From the NCBI RefSeq assembly GCF_019049625.1, contig NZ_JAFMOY010000131.1, positions 248,001 through 312,000 of the forward strand: a stretch of 64,000 nucleotides of DNA. The letters run 5' to 3'. Origin of the DNA: Rahnella ecdela (GTDB lineage Bacteria > Pseudomonadota > Gammaproteobacteria > Enterobacterales > Enterobacteriaceae). Position 1 is the stretch's first letter; each line of letters starts with the position of its first letter. Positions 16,451 through 25,925 of the stretch are shown piece after piece. Below the pieces are notes generated by a model. It had not been told where the DNA came from and made no database searches. It saw only the letters and a list, made by a program, of their open reading frames with translations. Both the position numbers and the translations under genes were made by a program.

Positions 16451-18424
16451 TCAGAAACTGTAATCCACGGCGGCGAAATACCGGCGGCCATCTTCGTTAT
16501 AGCTGTAATCGTCGCGGTTGAGATCTTTATCCGTCAGGTTCAGTACGCCTGCGCGAATTTTCACTGCTTTATTGACCGCATACGAACCGCCGGTGTTCCA
16601 GATGGTGTATCCGCCCGGCGTGGCGTTGTCGTCAGTGACGGTGCGGCTTTTGCCTTTGTAGTTAGCGGAAAGGTAGAAGCTCCAGGCATCCAGCGGTTTC
16701 CAGTCGAGCGTCGCGTTACTGGTGTGGAACGGCAGTTCGGACAACGGTTTGTTGCCGCCGTTACTCAGGTCGCGGGCGTCGTTGTAAGTGTAATTCAGCC
16801 TGAGGTTCAGCTGGTTGGTCAACGGTAAACCGAATTCGGTTTCCAGTCCGCGGATCCGCGCTTTGTTGACGTTGTAATACTGGAAGATCGGATTGCCGCT
16901 GGCATCGAAACCAGCAAAGTTCTGATACGTCGGTGCCAGACTGCGGTTAGCGGTGCGGATAACCGTGATCATGTCGTCGATATCGTTCTGGAATACTGTG
17001 GCGCTGGCGGTCACGTCTTCCCACATTCCTTCCTGACCGGCGTAATACAGGCCGAATTCCACGCTTTCGCTGGTTTCGGCTTTCAGATCCTTACTGCCTA
17101 CCACGTTACAGCTGCCGCGGCACGAAGCGCTTTGCCAGTCAGGGCTGAGCTGTAAAAGCGACGGCGCTTTGAAGGCCGATGCCCAGCCGCCTTTCATCGT
17201 CACGGTGTCGGTGGCGTTGTAGACCAGATAGGCACGCGGGCTCCAGTTGACGCCGTAGTTTTCGTGGTCGTCCATACGCACGCCGCCAGTCAGCGCCAGA
17301 CTTTCGAAGATCCGCCATTCATCTTCCAGGAACAGCGCGTACTGATTGGCCTGCGTGCTGCCGCCGTTTTTCATGTTCACGCCGTCTTCCAGTTTGTCGT
17401 TGCGGTATTCGCCGCCGAACGTCAGGAACTGGTTGTAATCGCCCAGCGGCACCACGACTTTGCCGTCGAGAGAATTGTTTTTCGAGGTGATGGTTTCGGC
17501 ATTTTTATTTTCGATGTTTTCACCGTAGAAACGCAGTTCAGTATTCGCCAGTCCCCAGCGCCCATTATGGCCGACCGAGTAGTTTTCGCGTTCGATGCGG
17601 TTTTTATCCAACGTATCGGAATCGCGATCCTGGCGGTCTGCGCCGTAACCGAAAGTGATGTCCTGATCTTCATCCGGCGTCAGTGAAAATTCGACGTTGG
17701 CGTTGCGTGAGGTATAACCTTCGATACGTGGCTGACCGGTGCTGCCGCTGGCGGAACTGGCCTGATCTTTCTGCCGTTTACCCAGCGCGCCATACACTTT
17801 TACACCCAGTAAATCGTCAACCAGCGGGCCGCTGGCGAAGAAGTTGCCATTGCCGCTGTCGCCGCGATCGCGGTGTTCCTGAACGGTAGTGTCGGCGCTC
17901 AGCGTGCCGTGCCATCGGGTGCCAACTTTGCGGGTGATGATGTTGACCACGCCGCCCAGCGCGTCGGAGCCGTATAAAGATGACATCGGCCCGCGCACCA
18001 CTTCGATGCGCTCGATTGATTCAGCGGGGATCCAGCTTAAATCAAAATCGTTATGGCGGAATACGGCGTTGCGGGAATTCACGCGTTTGCCGTCGACCAA
18101 AATCAGCGTATAGCCGCTGCCCAGTCCGCGGATACTCACGCCCTGACGGTTGTCGCTTTCATTGGTTATCTGCACGCCGGGAACGTCTTTCAGTACGTCT
18201 TTGAGGTTTTGTACCGGTTTCTTTTGCAGATCTTCGCGGGTGATCACGCTGATACTGGCGGGGGCATCTTTGAGATTTTGTTCGATGGAGGAAGCAGTCA
18301 CCACCATCTGTTCTTCTTTTTCTTTCACTTCGCTGGCGTCTTCCGCCATCACCGGCATCGCGGCAGCAATAAGTTGCGCGAGCAGCCCGGCTTTAACCGC
18401 CGGTGTAAATTTAGCCTTAGCCAT
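16451..18424 (-). CDS. cirA: Catecholate siderophore receptor CirA
   Basis: A 657-residue TonB-dependent outer-membrane receptor; E. coli CirA takes up iron complexed with linear enterobactin breakdown products and serves as colicin I receptor. A signal peptide ends at VMA (residue 27). The TonB box EEQMVVTAS follows, then the plug domain (about residues 45-165, with [20 protein letters not shown] and [20 protein letters not shown]) and a 22-strand barrel ending in aromatic residue F. The fit to E. coli CirA is close over the whole length. It is the second gene after a periplasmic iron-siderophore binding protein, with a Fur box upstream of the pair. Confidence 0.94.
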   Translation of the reverse strand: MAKAKFTPAVKAGLLAQLIAAAMPVMAEDASEVKEKEEQMVVTASSIEQNLKDAPASISVITREDLQKKPVQNLKDVLKDVPGVQITNESDNRQGVSIRGLGSGYTLILVDGKRVNSRNAVFRHNDFDLSWIPAESIERIEVVRGPMSSLYGSDALGGVVNIITRKVGTRWHGTLSADTTVQEHRDRGDSGNGNFFASGPLVDDLLGVKVYGALGKRQKDQASSASGSTGQPRIEGYTSRNANVEFSLTPDEDQDITFGYGADRQDRDSDTLDKNRIERENYSVGHNGRWGLANTELRFYGENIENKNAETITSKNNSLDGKVVVPLGDYNQFLTFGGEYRNDKLEDGVNMKNGGSTQANQYALFLEDEWRIFESLALTGGVRMDDHENYGVNWSPRAYLVYNATDTVTMKGGWASAFKAPSLLQLSPDWQSASCRGSCNVVGSKDLKAETSESVEFGLYYAGQEGMWEDVTASATVFQNDIDDMITVIRTANRSLAPTYQNFAGFDASGNPIFQYYNVNKARIRGLETEFGLPLTNQLNLRLNYTYNDARDLSNGGNKPLSELPFHTSNATLDWKPLDAWSFYLSANYKGKSRTVTDDNATPGGYTIWNTGGSYAVNKAVKIRAGVLNLTDKDLNRDDYSYNEDGRRYFAAVDYSF

Positions 18425-18475
18425 TTCTTCTCTCCGTGAGATAAAAAGCCCCGGCAGCCCGGAGCTGTGTCCCTA

Positions 18476-19627
18476 TTACTCTGTCCAGTAAGTGCCGGTC
18501 GGTTCGACGGCGAGGAACTGTTTATAAAGTTGTTTTTGTGTTTGTTGCGGGTCGAGGTCGGCAAACTTCTGCGGATAAAACGCTTTAGCGAAGACCTGTA
18601 CGGCCAGCACGTTGTACGGGGAATTGTAATAGTTGTGCCAGATGCCAAAACTGCGGCCATCTTCGACAGCTTTCAGCGTGCTGATGCCTTTACGCGCCAG
18701 CAGCGGTTTAAGGCTGGCACTCGCCTGTTCAGGCGTTGTCTGTGCACCCAGCACTAAACCGGCAGGCAACGAATCGCCCGCTTTTGGCGGTTTGGCGCCA
18801 CCGCTGACCAGATACACGTCCGGCTGCGAGGCGATAACTTTTTCCAGGTTCACCTGACCGAGAGGGCCGGGCAGCAGAGGTTTGGCGATATTCACGCCAC
18901 CCGCCTGGCTGATAAAATCACCCATATTGCCGTTACCGGCTGAGCGGCAGCATTCATCGGCCGTCGAGGCACGCAGCTCGATGAAGACTTTCGGTTTATC
19001 CTGCTCAGGAATGTCTTTGGTCACATCGGTGACGCGTTTGATATTGTCCTGATAGAAGCGGATATAGTCCTGCGCCTGTTTTTCGCGGTTCAGCACTTTG
19101 CCCAGCAGTTCCATACTTGGCAGGGTGTTTTTGAGCGGAGAGGTGCGGAAATCAACAAACACCACCGGTACACCGGCTTTCTGGAGTTGCTTCACCAGCT
19201 CGCTTTCTTTTCCCGGCCCGTGGCCAGATAAACCAAAGATCGCCAGTTGCGGGTTCAGCGTGAGCACTTTTTCAGGGCTGATGCTGTCGGCGCTGGTATT
19301 GCCAATCAGCGGGATTTTGTCGATTTGCGGGAATTTGGCCTGATACGTGGCATAGGTTTGCGGGTCAAGCTTACGGAAATCCCCCTGCCAGCCGACAATG
19401 CGGTCAAAAGGCTTCTGCCCTTCGAGCAGGGAAAGGGCGAAGAACAACCGGCCTTCTCCGAGCACTACGCGCTGAATTTCATCCGGCACCGTGACCGTGC
19501 GCCCGGCAATATCTGTTACGGTGACAGCCTGCGCCGTCATACTGATCAGCCCGAACGTGAGCCCTGCTAATCCGCCAGCAATTCGTTTGCCGGAGAGCGT
19601 ACTGAAAGTATTCTGCTGATAATTCAT
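18476..19627 (-). CDS. Periplasmic iron-siderophore-type binding protein
   Basis: A 383-residue helical-backbone (TroA/FecB-like) substrate-binding protein. A signal peptide ends at AQA (about residue 34), followed by VTDIAGRTVTVPDEIQRVV, the usual start of the fold, and SPEKVLTLNPQLAIFG in the first lobe. CCRSAGNGNMGDFISQAGGVN in the second lobe contains an unusual adjacent Cys pair. It probably binds a ferric siderophore in the periplasm. It precedes cirA by 51 bp and follows a Fur box, so both are iron-repressed. No permease or ATPase gene accompanies it here, so it must use components encoded elsewhere. Confidence 0.85.
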   Translation of the reverse strand: MNYQQNTFSTLSGKRIAGGLAGLTFGLISMTAQAVTVTDIAGRTVTVPDEIQRVVLGEGRLFFALSLLEGQKPFDRIVGWQGDFRKLDPQTYATYQAKFPQIDKIPLIGNTSADSISPEKVLTLNPQLAIFGLSGHGPGKESELVKQLQKAGVPVVFVDFRTSPLKNTLPSMELLGKVLNREKQAQDYIRFYQDNIKRVTDVTKDIPEQDKPKVFIELRASTADECCRSAGNGNMGDFISQAGGVNIAKPLLPGPLGQVNLEKVIASQPDVYLVSGGAKPPKAGDSLPAGLVLGAQTTPEQASASLKPLLARKGISTLKAVEDGRSFGIWHNYYNSPYNVLAVQVFAKAFYPQKFADLDPQQTQKQLYKQFLAVEPTGTYWTE

Positions 19628-19677
19628 CTTCTTCCGATTCCTTTACGTTTCCCTGAAGAGGCGGCAACATTAAAAGA

Positions 19678-19696
19678 AATGATAACGATTATCAAT
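19678..19696 (-). promoter_or_regulatory. Fur box before the binding protein-cirA pair
   Basis: AATGATAACGATTATCAAT is a near-consensus Fur site (GATAATGATAATCATTATC type) about 50 bp upstream of the first start codon. Confidence 0.85.
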
Positions 19697-19743
19697 GCTG
19701 TTTACATTTCGTATCAGGCTGATGAATGAGACACGGCTGGAAA

Positions 19744-19760
19744 CCGCCCGGAAAGGGCGG
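19744..19760 (-). terminator. Possible terminator after ganK
   Basis: Stem CCGCCC / GGGCGG with GGAAA loop about 34 bp past the ganK stop, followed on the minus strand by TTTCC. Confidence 0.45.
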
Positions 19761-19793
19761 ATCGAGTCACAGTGAAAGGGGGGTTAAATAAGA

Positions 19794-20897
19794 TTAATGC
19801 AGATGGGAAAGGCTTGGGGCGCTGATACGCAGGCCGTCTTCGCAAAAGACCATGCAGCGTTTGGCATCGAACCAGGTGGTCAGGCTCTGATAAGGGTTGA
19901 ATGCCATATCGCCCGGCAGCAGCATTTTAAAACCGTCGGTACCGTAACACTGGCCGAACAGATAAGTGCTGTTGCCCAACCGCTCGACCACTTCGCAGTT
20001 AAATTCCAGCACGTTTTCGGTTTCCTGCGAAAGCAGATGTTCAGGACGGATACCGAGCGTCACTTTATCGCCAGCCCCCAGTTCAGAGGTGCTTAGCGCT
20101 AACGTCAGGGTTTTCTCTGGTGTCAGGCGCACTTCGAGCCTTTCCGGCTGCCAGCTCAGGACTTCGGCAGGCAGGAAATTCATCTTCGGTGAACCAATAA
20201 AACCGGCCACAAACTGATTCACCGGATTGTAGTAAAGGTCCATCGGCGCGCCCATCTGCTCGACTTTGCCGTAATTCATCACCACGATTTTATCCGCCAG
20301 CGTCATGGCTTCGGTCTGATCGTGCGTCACGTAAACCATCGTAGTTTTCAGTTCCTGATGCAGCTTGGAAATGTGTAAACGCATATCCACACGCAATTCG
20401 GCATCGAGGTTAGACAGCGGTTCATCGAACATAAACACCTGCGGATTACGCACAATTGCGCGCCCGATGGCGGTGCGCTGACGCTGACCGCCGGAAAGCT
20501 GTTTCGGTTTTCTGTCCAGCAGATGAGAAAGCTGCAATGTTTTGGCGACCATCTCGACCTGATGGCGAATTTCCTCTTTCGGCACGCCGTTCACTTTCAG
20601 CCCGTAACCCATGTTTTCGGCAATCGTCATGTGCGGATACAGCGCGTAGGACTGAAACACCATCGCCACACCGCGCCGGGAAGGGTCGACGTCATTCACC
20701 CGCTGCTCGCCAATGTAAACGTCTCCTTCCGTAATATCTTCCAGTCCGGCAATCATGCGCAGCAGGGTGGATTTCCCGCATCCCGATGGCCCGACGAAAA
20801 CGGTGAACTCGCCGTCCTCAATATCAATATTGATGCCATGCAACGTCACGGTTTTATCGAAACGTTTGACCACATTTTTAAGTCTGATGCTGGACAT
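19794..20897 (-). CDS. ganK: Galactooligosaccharide ABC transporter ATPase GanK (MalK family)
   Basis: A 367-residue MalK/UgpC-type ATPase. Walker A is GPSGCGKST (about residues 37-45), signature LSGGQRQR, Walker B VFMFDEPLSNLDA, H-loop YVTHDQTEA, and a C-terminal TOBE/OB regulatory region begins after residue 235. It would form the nucleotide-binding dimer under the GanF-GanG permease encoded on the opposite strand. The start at 20897 (MSSIRLKN) is preceded by TGAGGT; the frame is open 23 codons further but that part overlaps the operator. It faces ganE across a shared control region, which matches the ganEFG-ganK arrangement known for Dickeya. Confidence 0.88.
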   Translation of the reverse strand: MSSIRLKNVVKRFDKTVTLHGINIDIEDGEFTVFVGPSGCGKSTLLRMIAGLEDITEGDVYIGEQRVNDVDPSRRGVAMVFQSYALYPHMTIAENMGYGLKVNGVPKEEIRHQVEMVAKTLQLSHLLDRKPKQLSGGQRQRTAIGRAIVRNPQVFMFDEPLSNLDAELRVDMRLHISKLHQELKTTMVYVTHDQTEAMTLADKIVVMNYGKVEQMGAPMDLYYNPVNQFVAGFIGSPKMNFLPAEVLSWQPERLEVRLTPEKTLTLALSTSELGAGDKVTLGIRPEHLLSQETENVLEFNCEVVERLGNSTYLFGQCYGTDGFKMLLPGDMAFNPYQSLTTWFDAKRCMVFCEDGLRISAPSLSHLH

Positions 20898-20950
20898 GTT
20901 TGACCTCATAAAGAATTCATACCGCTGATGTTTCGGACTATAACCACCTT

Positions 20951-20966
20951 GTGTAAACGTTTGCAC
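20951..20966. promoter_or_regulatory. GalR/GalS consensus operator
   Basis: GTGTAAACGTTTGCAC fits the published GalR/GalS consensus (GTGKAANCGNTTNCAC) at every position and is extended by one T on the left and A on the right. It lies 54 bp before ganK in the ganK-ganE gap. Confidence 0.8.
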
Positions 20967-21032
20967 AGGCGGGTTCGAATTTTGGAGAGAAGATCACACA
21001 ATCCGCATCTTTTTGTAGTGATTTTTAGCTTG

Positions 21033-21052
21033 TAAGTTTAACGTATAACATA
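21033..21052. promoter_or_regulatory. Candidate GanR operator, ganE side
   Basis: TAAGTTTAACGTATAACATA has arms TAAGTT and AACATA around an ACGT core. The inverse arrangement occurs at 30061-30079 before ganL/ganR. Assignment to GanR is inference. Confidence 0.55.
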
Positions 21053-21173
21053 GATTTTATCCCGACATTAGCCCTCTGCAAATCAGCTTTTAAGGGTTTT
21101 TTAATGTTGCCGGTGGATTTAATGTCGTTACTAACCCTACAAAAATGTTATACCTTCACATTCAGGAGCAACA

Positions 21174-22400
21174 ATGAAAATTACACACCTTACTGCCCTG
21201 GTAATGATGTCATTAAGTCTGAGCAGCCAGGCCGTCCGGGCAGCAGAGGGCCAGTTACTTGTCTGGGAAGATATTAAGAAATCTTCCGGTATCTCCGACG
21301 CGGTGAAAGATTTTGAAAAAGAGAACAACGTTAAAGTCGTTGTGCAGGAAACGCCTTATGCACAACAAACGGAGAAATTACGTCTGGATGGTCCGGCAGG
21401 TATCGGCCCCGACGTCGTCGTCATTCCCAATGACCAGTTAGGTACGGCGGTCGTGCAGGGTTTACTGGCGCCGCTGACGCTCGATAAAGCATTTACCGAC
21501 AGCTTTACGCCGTCAGCCATCAACGCATTTCAGCTGAAAGGCCAGACTTACGGTGTGCCGAAGGCGGTTGAAACGCTGGTGCTGATTTACAACAAAGACC
21601 TGCTGCCACAGGCCCCGGCGAGCCTCGACGAGTATTACACTTTCTCCAAAGAAGAGCGGGCGAAAGGCAAATACGGCCTGCTGGCCAAGTTTGACGAAGT
21701 GTATTACGCCTACGGCGCGATGGCCTCAATGGGAGGCTACATCTTCGGGAAAGACGCCAAAGGCGAGGTAAACGTTGAGGATATCGGCCTGAATAAACCG
21801 GGCAGCGTCGAAGCCATCACTTACCTGAAAAAATTCTATGCCGGCGGATTATTCCCGGCAGGGATTGTCGGTGAAAACGGGCTTAACGCGATTGATTCAC
21901 TGTTTACCGAGAAGAAAGCCGCAGCCGTCATCACCGGCCCGTGGGCTTTCCAGCCGTATGAGGCCGCGGGCATTAACTATGGCGTGAAAGCGCTGCCGCT
22001 GTTGCCAAACGGTAAACCGATGAGCTCGTTCCTTGGTGTGAAAGGGTATGCGGTATCGACCTACAGCAAGCAAAAACCGCTGGCCGAGAAATTCATCACC
22101 TTCATCAACCAGCCGAAATACGCCAAAGTGCGGTACGAAGTGACCAAAGAAATCCCGGCACTGACAGCACTGGTTAACGATCCGATGATCAAGAACGATG
22201 AGAAAGCCAACGCGGTGGCCGAACAGTCTACCCGCGCAACGGCGATGCCGGGTGTTCCGGAAATGCAGGAAGTCTGGGGCCCGGCCAACAACGGTATCCA
22301 GCTGGGTGTAACCGGCAAACAACCGGTCGAAGCTGCGCTCAACGATGCGGTGAAAAATATCCAGATGCAAATCGAGGCGGCGAAAGCCAGCAACGAGTGA
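21174..22400 (+). CDS. ganE: Galactooligosaccharide-binding protein GanE (MalE family)
   Basis: A 408-residue periplasmic solute-binding protein of the MalE type. The signal peptide ends near AVRA (residue 23). The opening strand GQLLVWEDIKKSSGISDAV is diagnostic for oligosaccharide binders, followed by ETPYAQQTEKLRLDGPAGIGPDVVV in pieces and by AAVITGPWAFQPYEAAGINY. It would capture beta-1,4-galactooligomers made by GanA and hand them to GanFG. A strong Shine-Dalgarno (AGGAGCAACA) precedes the start, in keeping with the high dose needed for a binding protein. First gene of the ganEFGAB operon. Confidence 0.88.
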   Translation: MKITHLTALVMMSLSLSSQAVRAAEGQLLVWEDIKKSSGISDAVKDFEKENNVKVVVQETPYAQQTEKLRLDGPAGIGPDVVVIPNDQLGTAVVQGLLAPLTLDKAFTDSFTPSAINAFQLKGQTYGVPKAVETLVLIYNKDLLPQAPASLDEYYTFSKEERAKGKYGLLAKFDEVYYAYGAMASMGGYIFGKDAKGEVNVEDIGLNKPGSVEAITYLKKFYAGGLFPAGIVGENGLNAIDSLFTEKKAAAVITGPWAFQPYEAAGINYGVKALPLLPNGKPMSSFLGVKGYAVSTYSKQKPLAEKFITFINQPKYAKVRYEVTKEIPALTALVNDPMIKNDEKANAVAEQSTRATAMPGVPEMQEVWGPANNGIQLGVTGKQPVEAALNDAVKNIQMQIEAAKASNE

Positions 22401-22429
22401 TCCGGTAACACACTTTGTACGTCTGACAG

Positions 22430-22451
22430 GAGGGCGTGAATTCACGCCCTC
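22430..22451 (+). other. Perfect palindromic hairpin between ganE and ganF
   Basis: Arms GAGGGCGTGAA and TTCACGCCCTC are exact complements without loop. Position between binding-protein and permease genes is like the hairpins that protect malE mRNA and lower downstream expression. Confidence 0.65.
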
Positions 22452-22472
22452 ACCAGTGAAAGGAACATCTTT

Positions 22473-23780
22473 GTGTCTATGCGTCTTCATGAAGAAAATC
22501 AGGCGCCGCTCAACGCCAGTCATCATGCACCGGCTGCGCTGGGGCTGGCGCTGATCCCCGGTTTCGGGCAGTTCTATAACCGGCAATGGGCCAAGGGAGT
22601 ATTGTTTTTTATCATTCTTATTTGTTTTGCCGGCGTCTTCTATGATTTCCTGCGTCAGGGATTATGGGGTTTGTATACGTTGGGCGAAGAAGTGCCGCGT
22701 GATAATTCCATATTCCTGTTAGCTAAAGGCATTATCAGCGTATTAATCGGGGCGTTTGGCGTGGGCTTTTATTACTGGAGTCTGCGCGATGCGTGGGCAA
22801 ACGGTAAACGTCGTGATAAAGGCATGGAATTACCGAGTGTACGTAAGCAATATCATTTGCTTCTTCGCGAAGGCTTTCCGTATTTAATGATTACGCCGGG
22901 ATTTATTTTACTGGTGTTTGTGGTGGTCTTCCCGATTATATTCGGCTTCTCGATTGCGTTTACCAATTACAATTTGTATCACACGCCACCGGCTAAATTA
23001 GTTGACTGGGTGGGCTTCAAAAATTTTATTAATATCTTCACGCTCAATATCTGGCGCTCGACTCTGCTGGATGTCCTTCAATGGACGGTAGTCTGGACGG
23101 TGCTGGCGACCACGCTGCAATGTACCGTGGGCGTGATGCTGGCAATTCTGGTGAACCAGAAAGATTTGCGCTTCAAGGCGCTGATCCGCACCGTGCTGAT
23201 TTTGCCGTGGGCAGTACCGGGCTTTGTCACCATTTTGGTGTTTGCCGGAATGTTCAATGACTCTTTTGGCGTGATTAACAACGGTATTCTGGCGGCGTTA
23301 GGCATTGAGCCGAAATCCTGGCTGACGGACCCGTTCTGGACCAAAACGGCGCTTATCATGATGCAGACCTGGCTGGGTTTCCCGTTTGTATTCGCGATGA
23401 CCACCGGCGTATTGCAGGCCATTCCGAACGATTTATATGAAGCGGCAACGATGGACGGTGCCAGCACGTGGAAGAAGCTTAAAACCATTACGTTGCCGCT
23501 GGTCTTATATTCCATTGCACCGATTATTATTACGCAATACACCTTCAACTTTAATAACTTCAATATTATCTATCTGTTTAATAACGGTGGTCCGGCAGTT
23601 GCCGGTTCAAATGCAGGCGGAACGGATATTCTGGTGTCGTGGATATATAAACTCACTATGTCATCTTCGCAATATGCCATTGCCGCGACCATTACGATTT
23701 TGCTGTCGATATTTGTGGTCGGTATTGCGCTGTGGCAATTCCGCTCAACCAATTCATTTAAACAAGATGATATGGCGTAA
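22473..23780 (+). CDS. ganF: Galactooligosaccharide permease GanF (MalF family)
   Basis: A 435-residue inner-membrane permease. An N-terminal extension with three hydrophobic segments (residues about 25-105) precedes the MalF-like core of five to six helices from residue 140. The ABC-coupling EAA loop is seen in YEAATMDGASTWKKLKTITLP. The GTG at 22473 has AAAGGAAC at correct distance; an ATG two codons later is less well placed. It pairs with GanG and is energised by GanK. The next gene starts 13 bp past the stop. Confidence 0.88.
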   Translation: MSMRLHEENQAPLNASHHAPAALGLALIPGFGQFYNRQWAKGVLFFIILICFAGVFYDFLRQGLWGLYTLGEEVPRDNSIFLLAKGIISVLIGAFGVGFYYWSLRDAWANGKRRDKGMELPSVRKQYHLLLREGFPYLMITPGFILLVFVVVFPIIFGFSIAFTNYNLYHTPPAKLVDWVGFKNFINIFTLNIWRSTLLDVLQWTVVWTVLATTLQCTVGVMLAILVNQKDLRFKALIRTVLILPWAVPGFVTILVFAGMFNDSFGVINNGILAALGIEPKSWLTDPFWTKTALIMMQTWLGFPFVFAMTTGVLQAIPNDLYEAATMDGASTWKKLKTITLPLVLYSIAPIIITQYTFNFNNFNIIYLFNNGGPAVAGSNAGGTDILVSWIYKLTMSSSQYAIAATITILLSIFVVGIALWQFRSTNSFKQDDMA

Positions 23781-23793
23781 CCGGGAGAAGGGT

Positions 23794-24645
23794 ATGAGTA
23801 AGAACAGCAGTATTAAAAGAAACCGGTTTATCCGCCTGGGGTTGAGTTATTTCCTGTTGCTGATAGTGGCGGTCATTATTATTTATCCGCTGATCTGGAC
23901 CGTCGGCGCGTCGCTGAATGCCGGTAACAGCCTGCTCAGTACGTCGATTATTCCTGAAAACCTGTCGTTCCAGCATTACAAAGACCTGTTTAACGGCGAA
24001 GTGAATTACGTCGGCTGGTACTGGAACTCGATGAAAATCAGTTTCCTGACCATGATCCTGACCCTGATTTGCGTCAGCTTCACCGCCTATTCGTTCTCAC
24101 GTTTTCGCTTTAAAGGTCGTAAAGACGGGCTGATGCTTTTTCTGTTATTGCAGATGATCCCGCAGTTTTCGGCGCTGATCGCCATCTTTGTATTGGCGCA
24201 ATTGCTCGGTCTGATTAACAGCCATCTGGCGCTGGTGCTGATTTACGTCGGCGGCATGATCCCGATGAACACTTATCTGATGAAAGGCTATCTCGATGCC
24301 ATTCCAAAAGATCTGGATGAATCGGCGCGCATGGACGGCGCGGGTAATTTCCGCATTTTTATCGAAATCATCATGCCGTTATCGAAACCGATTCTGGCGG
24401 TGATCGCGCTGTTTTCCTTCACGGGGCCGCTGGGCGATTTCATTCTCTCCAGCACCATTTTGCGTACGCCGGATAAATACACCTTGCCGATTGGTTTGTA
24501 CAACCTGGTCGCACAAAAGATGGGCGCGAATTACACCCTGTATGCCGCGGGCGCGGTGCTGATTGCCGTGCCGGTCGCCATTTTCTATCTCGCCTTACAA
24601 AAATACTTCGTCTCCGGCCTGACGGCTGGCAGTACAAAAGGATAA
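23794..24645 (+). CDS. ganG: Galactooligosaccharide permease GanG (MalG family)
   Basis: A 283-residue inner-membrane permease with six predicted helices and the EAA coupling loop ESARMDGAGNFRIFIEIIMP (about residues 172-191). The C-terminal LQKYFVSGLTAGSTKG is the standard ending of MalG-type permeases and inserts into the transporter core. The start at 23794 follows GGGAGAAGG and lies 13 bp past ganF; the same frame is open far upstream but there it only overlaps ganF. The next gene begins 4 bp after its stop. Confidence 0.9.
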   Translation: MSKNSSIKRNRFIRLGLSYFLLLIVAVIIIYPLIWTVGASLNAGNSLLSTSIIPENLSFQHYKDLFNGEVNYVGWYWNSMKISFLTMILTLICVSFTAYSFSRFRFKGRKDGLMLFLLLQMIPQFSALIAIFVLAQLLGLINSHLALVLIYVGGMIPMNTYLMKGYLDAIPKDLDESARMDGAGNFRIFIEIIMPLSKPILAVIALFSFTGPLGDFILSSTILRTPDKYTLPIGLYNLVAQKMGANYTLYAAGAVLIAVPVAIFYLALQKYFVSGLTAGSTKG

Positions 24646-24649
24646 TTCG

Positions 24650-25861
24650 ATGACTTTCTTTTCTGAAAAGATTTTCAATAAAAGCGCAATGGCCTGCGTG
24701 CTGCTGGCGATGTCATTTTCTGTTGTGGCACAGGACGTGGTGATTAAAAAAGTCGCCAACGTCCCGGCGGATTTCATCAAAGGGGCCGACATCTCCACGC
24801 TGATTGATGTGGAAAAACACGGCGGCAAATTCTTTGATGAAAACCACAAACAGACCGACGCGCTGGTGATCCTCAGACAAAACGGTTTCAACTACGTGCG
24901 CCTGCGCTTGTGGGTGGATCCGAAAGACGCGCAGGGGCATCCGTACGGCGGCGGCAATAACGACCTGGCCACCACGCTGGAACTGGCGAAACGCGCCAAA
25001 GCGCAGGGTTTTAAAATCCTGCTCGATTTCCACTACAGCGATTTCTGGACCGATCCCGGCAAACAGTTCAAGCCGAAAAGCTGGGAGAAAATGGATTATC
25101 CGCAGCTGAAAACCACTCTTCATGATTACAGCCGCGAGGTCATCGCTAAGTTCCGCGAGCAGGGCACCGAGCCGGATATGGTGCAGGTCGGCAACGAAAT
25201 GAACGGCGGAATTTTATGGCCGGAAGGCAAAAGCTGGGGTGCGGGCGGCGGTGAGTTTGACCGTCTGGCCGGGCTGCTGAATGCCGCAATTGCCGGTGTG
25301 CGTGCGGATGAAAAGAATCCGTCTGACATCAAAATCATGCTGCATCTGGCCGAAGGCACCAAGAACGATACCTTCCGCTGGTGGTTCGATGAAATCAATC
25401 AGCGCAAAGTGCCTTACGACGTCATCGGTCTGTCATTTTATACCTACTGGAATGGCCCGGTTTCTGCCTTACAGGCCAACATGGACGACATCAGCAAACG
25501 CTACAACAAAGACGTGATCGTCGTTGAAGTGGCGTACGGCTATACCACCAAAAACTGCGACGCGGCCGAAAACAGCTTTACGGAAAAAGAAGCCAAAGAC
25601 GGCGGCTATCCGGGCACGGTGCAGGGACAGGCCGATTTCCTCAGCGACATGATCAAAAGTCTGGTCGCGGTGCCGGATCATCGTGGCAAAGGCCTGTTCT
25701 ACTGGGAACCGACCTGGATCGCCGTGGACGGCGCAGGCTGGGCGACACCTGCCGGTATGACCTACATCAACGACCACTGGAAAGAGGGCAATGCCCGCGA
25801 AAATCAGGCGTTGTTCAACTGCGACGGTCAGGTTCTTCCTTCTATCAAAGTCTTCAATTAA
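24650..25861 (+). CDS. ganA: Endo-beta-1,4-galactanase GanA (GH53)
   Basis: A 403-residue exported glycoside hydrolase of family 53 that cuts beta-1,4-galactan, the side chain of pectin, into short oligomers. The signal peptide ends at VVA (residue 27). GADISTLIDVEKHGGKFFDE opens the barrel. The acid/base Glu lies in VGNEMNGG (residue 183) and the nucleophile Glu in VVEVAYGY (residue 293). The product names follow the Dickeya gan locus; in Bacillus the symbols GanA and GanB are swapped. The enzyme acts in the periplasm or outside and feeds the GanEFGK transporter. Confidence 0.92.
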   Translation: MTFFSEKIFNKSAMACVLLAMSFSVVAQDVVIKKVANVPADFIKGADISTLIDVEKHGGKFFDENHKQTDALVILRQNGFNYVRLRLWVDPKDAQGHPYGGGNNDLATTLELAKRAKAQGFKILLDFHYSDFWTDPGKQFKPKSWEKMDYPQLKTTLHDYSREVIAKFREQGTEPDMVQVGNEMNGGILWPEGKSWGAGGGEFDRLAGLLNAAIAGVRADEKNPSDIKIMLHLAEGTKNDTFRWWFDEINQRKVPYDVIGLSFYTYWNGPVSALQANMDDISKRYNKDVIVVEVAYGYTTKNCDAAENSFTEKEAKDGGYPGTVQGQADFLSDMIKSLVAVPDHRGKGLFYWEPTWIAVDGAGWATPAGMTYINDHWKEGNARENQALFNCDGQVLPSIKVFN

Positions 25862-25925
25862 TCCCTTTTTCCCCGGCTTCATTGGCCGGGGAGTTTAACT
25901 TTCTTAAAGTTTCTAAGGACCCAAC

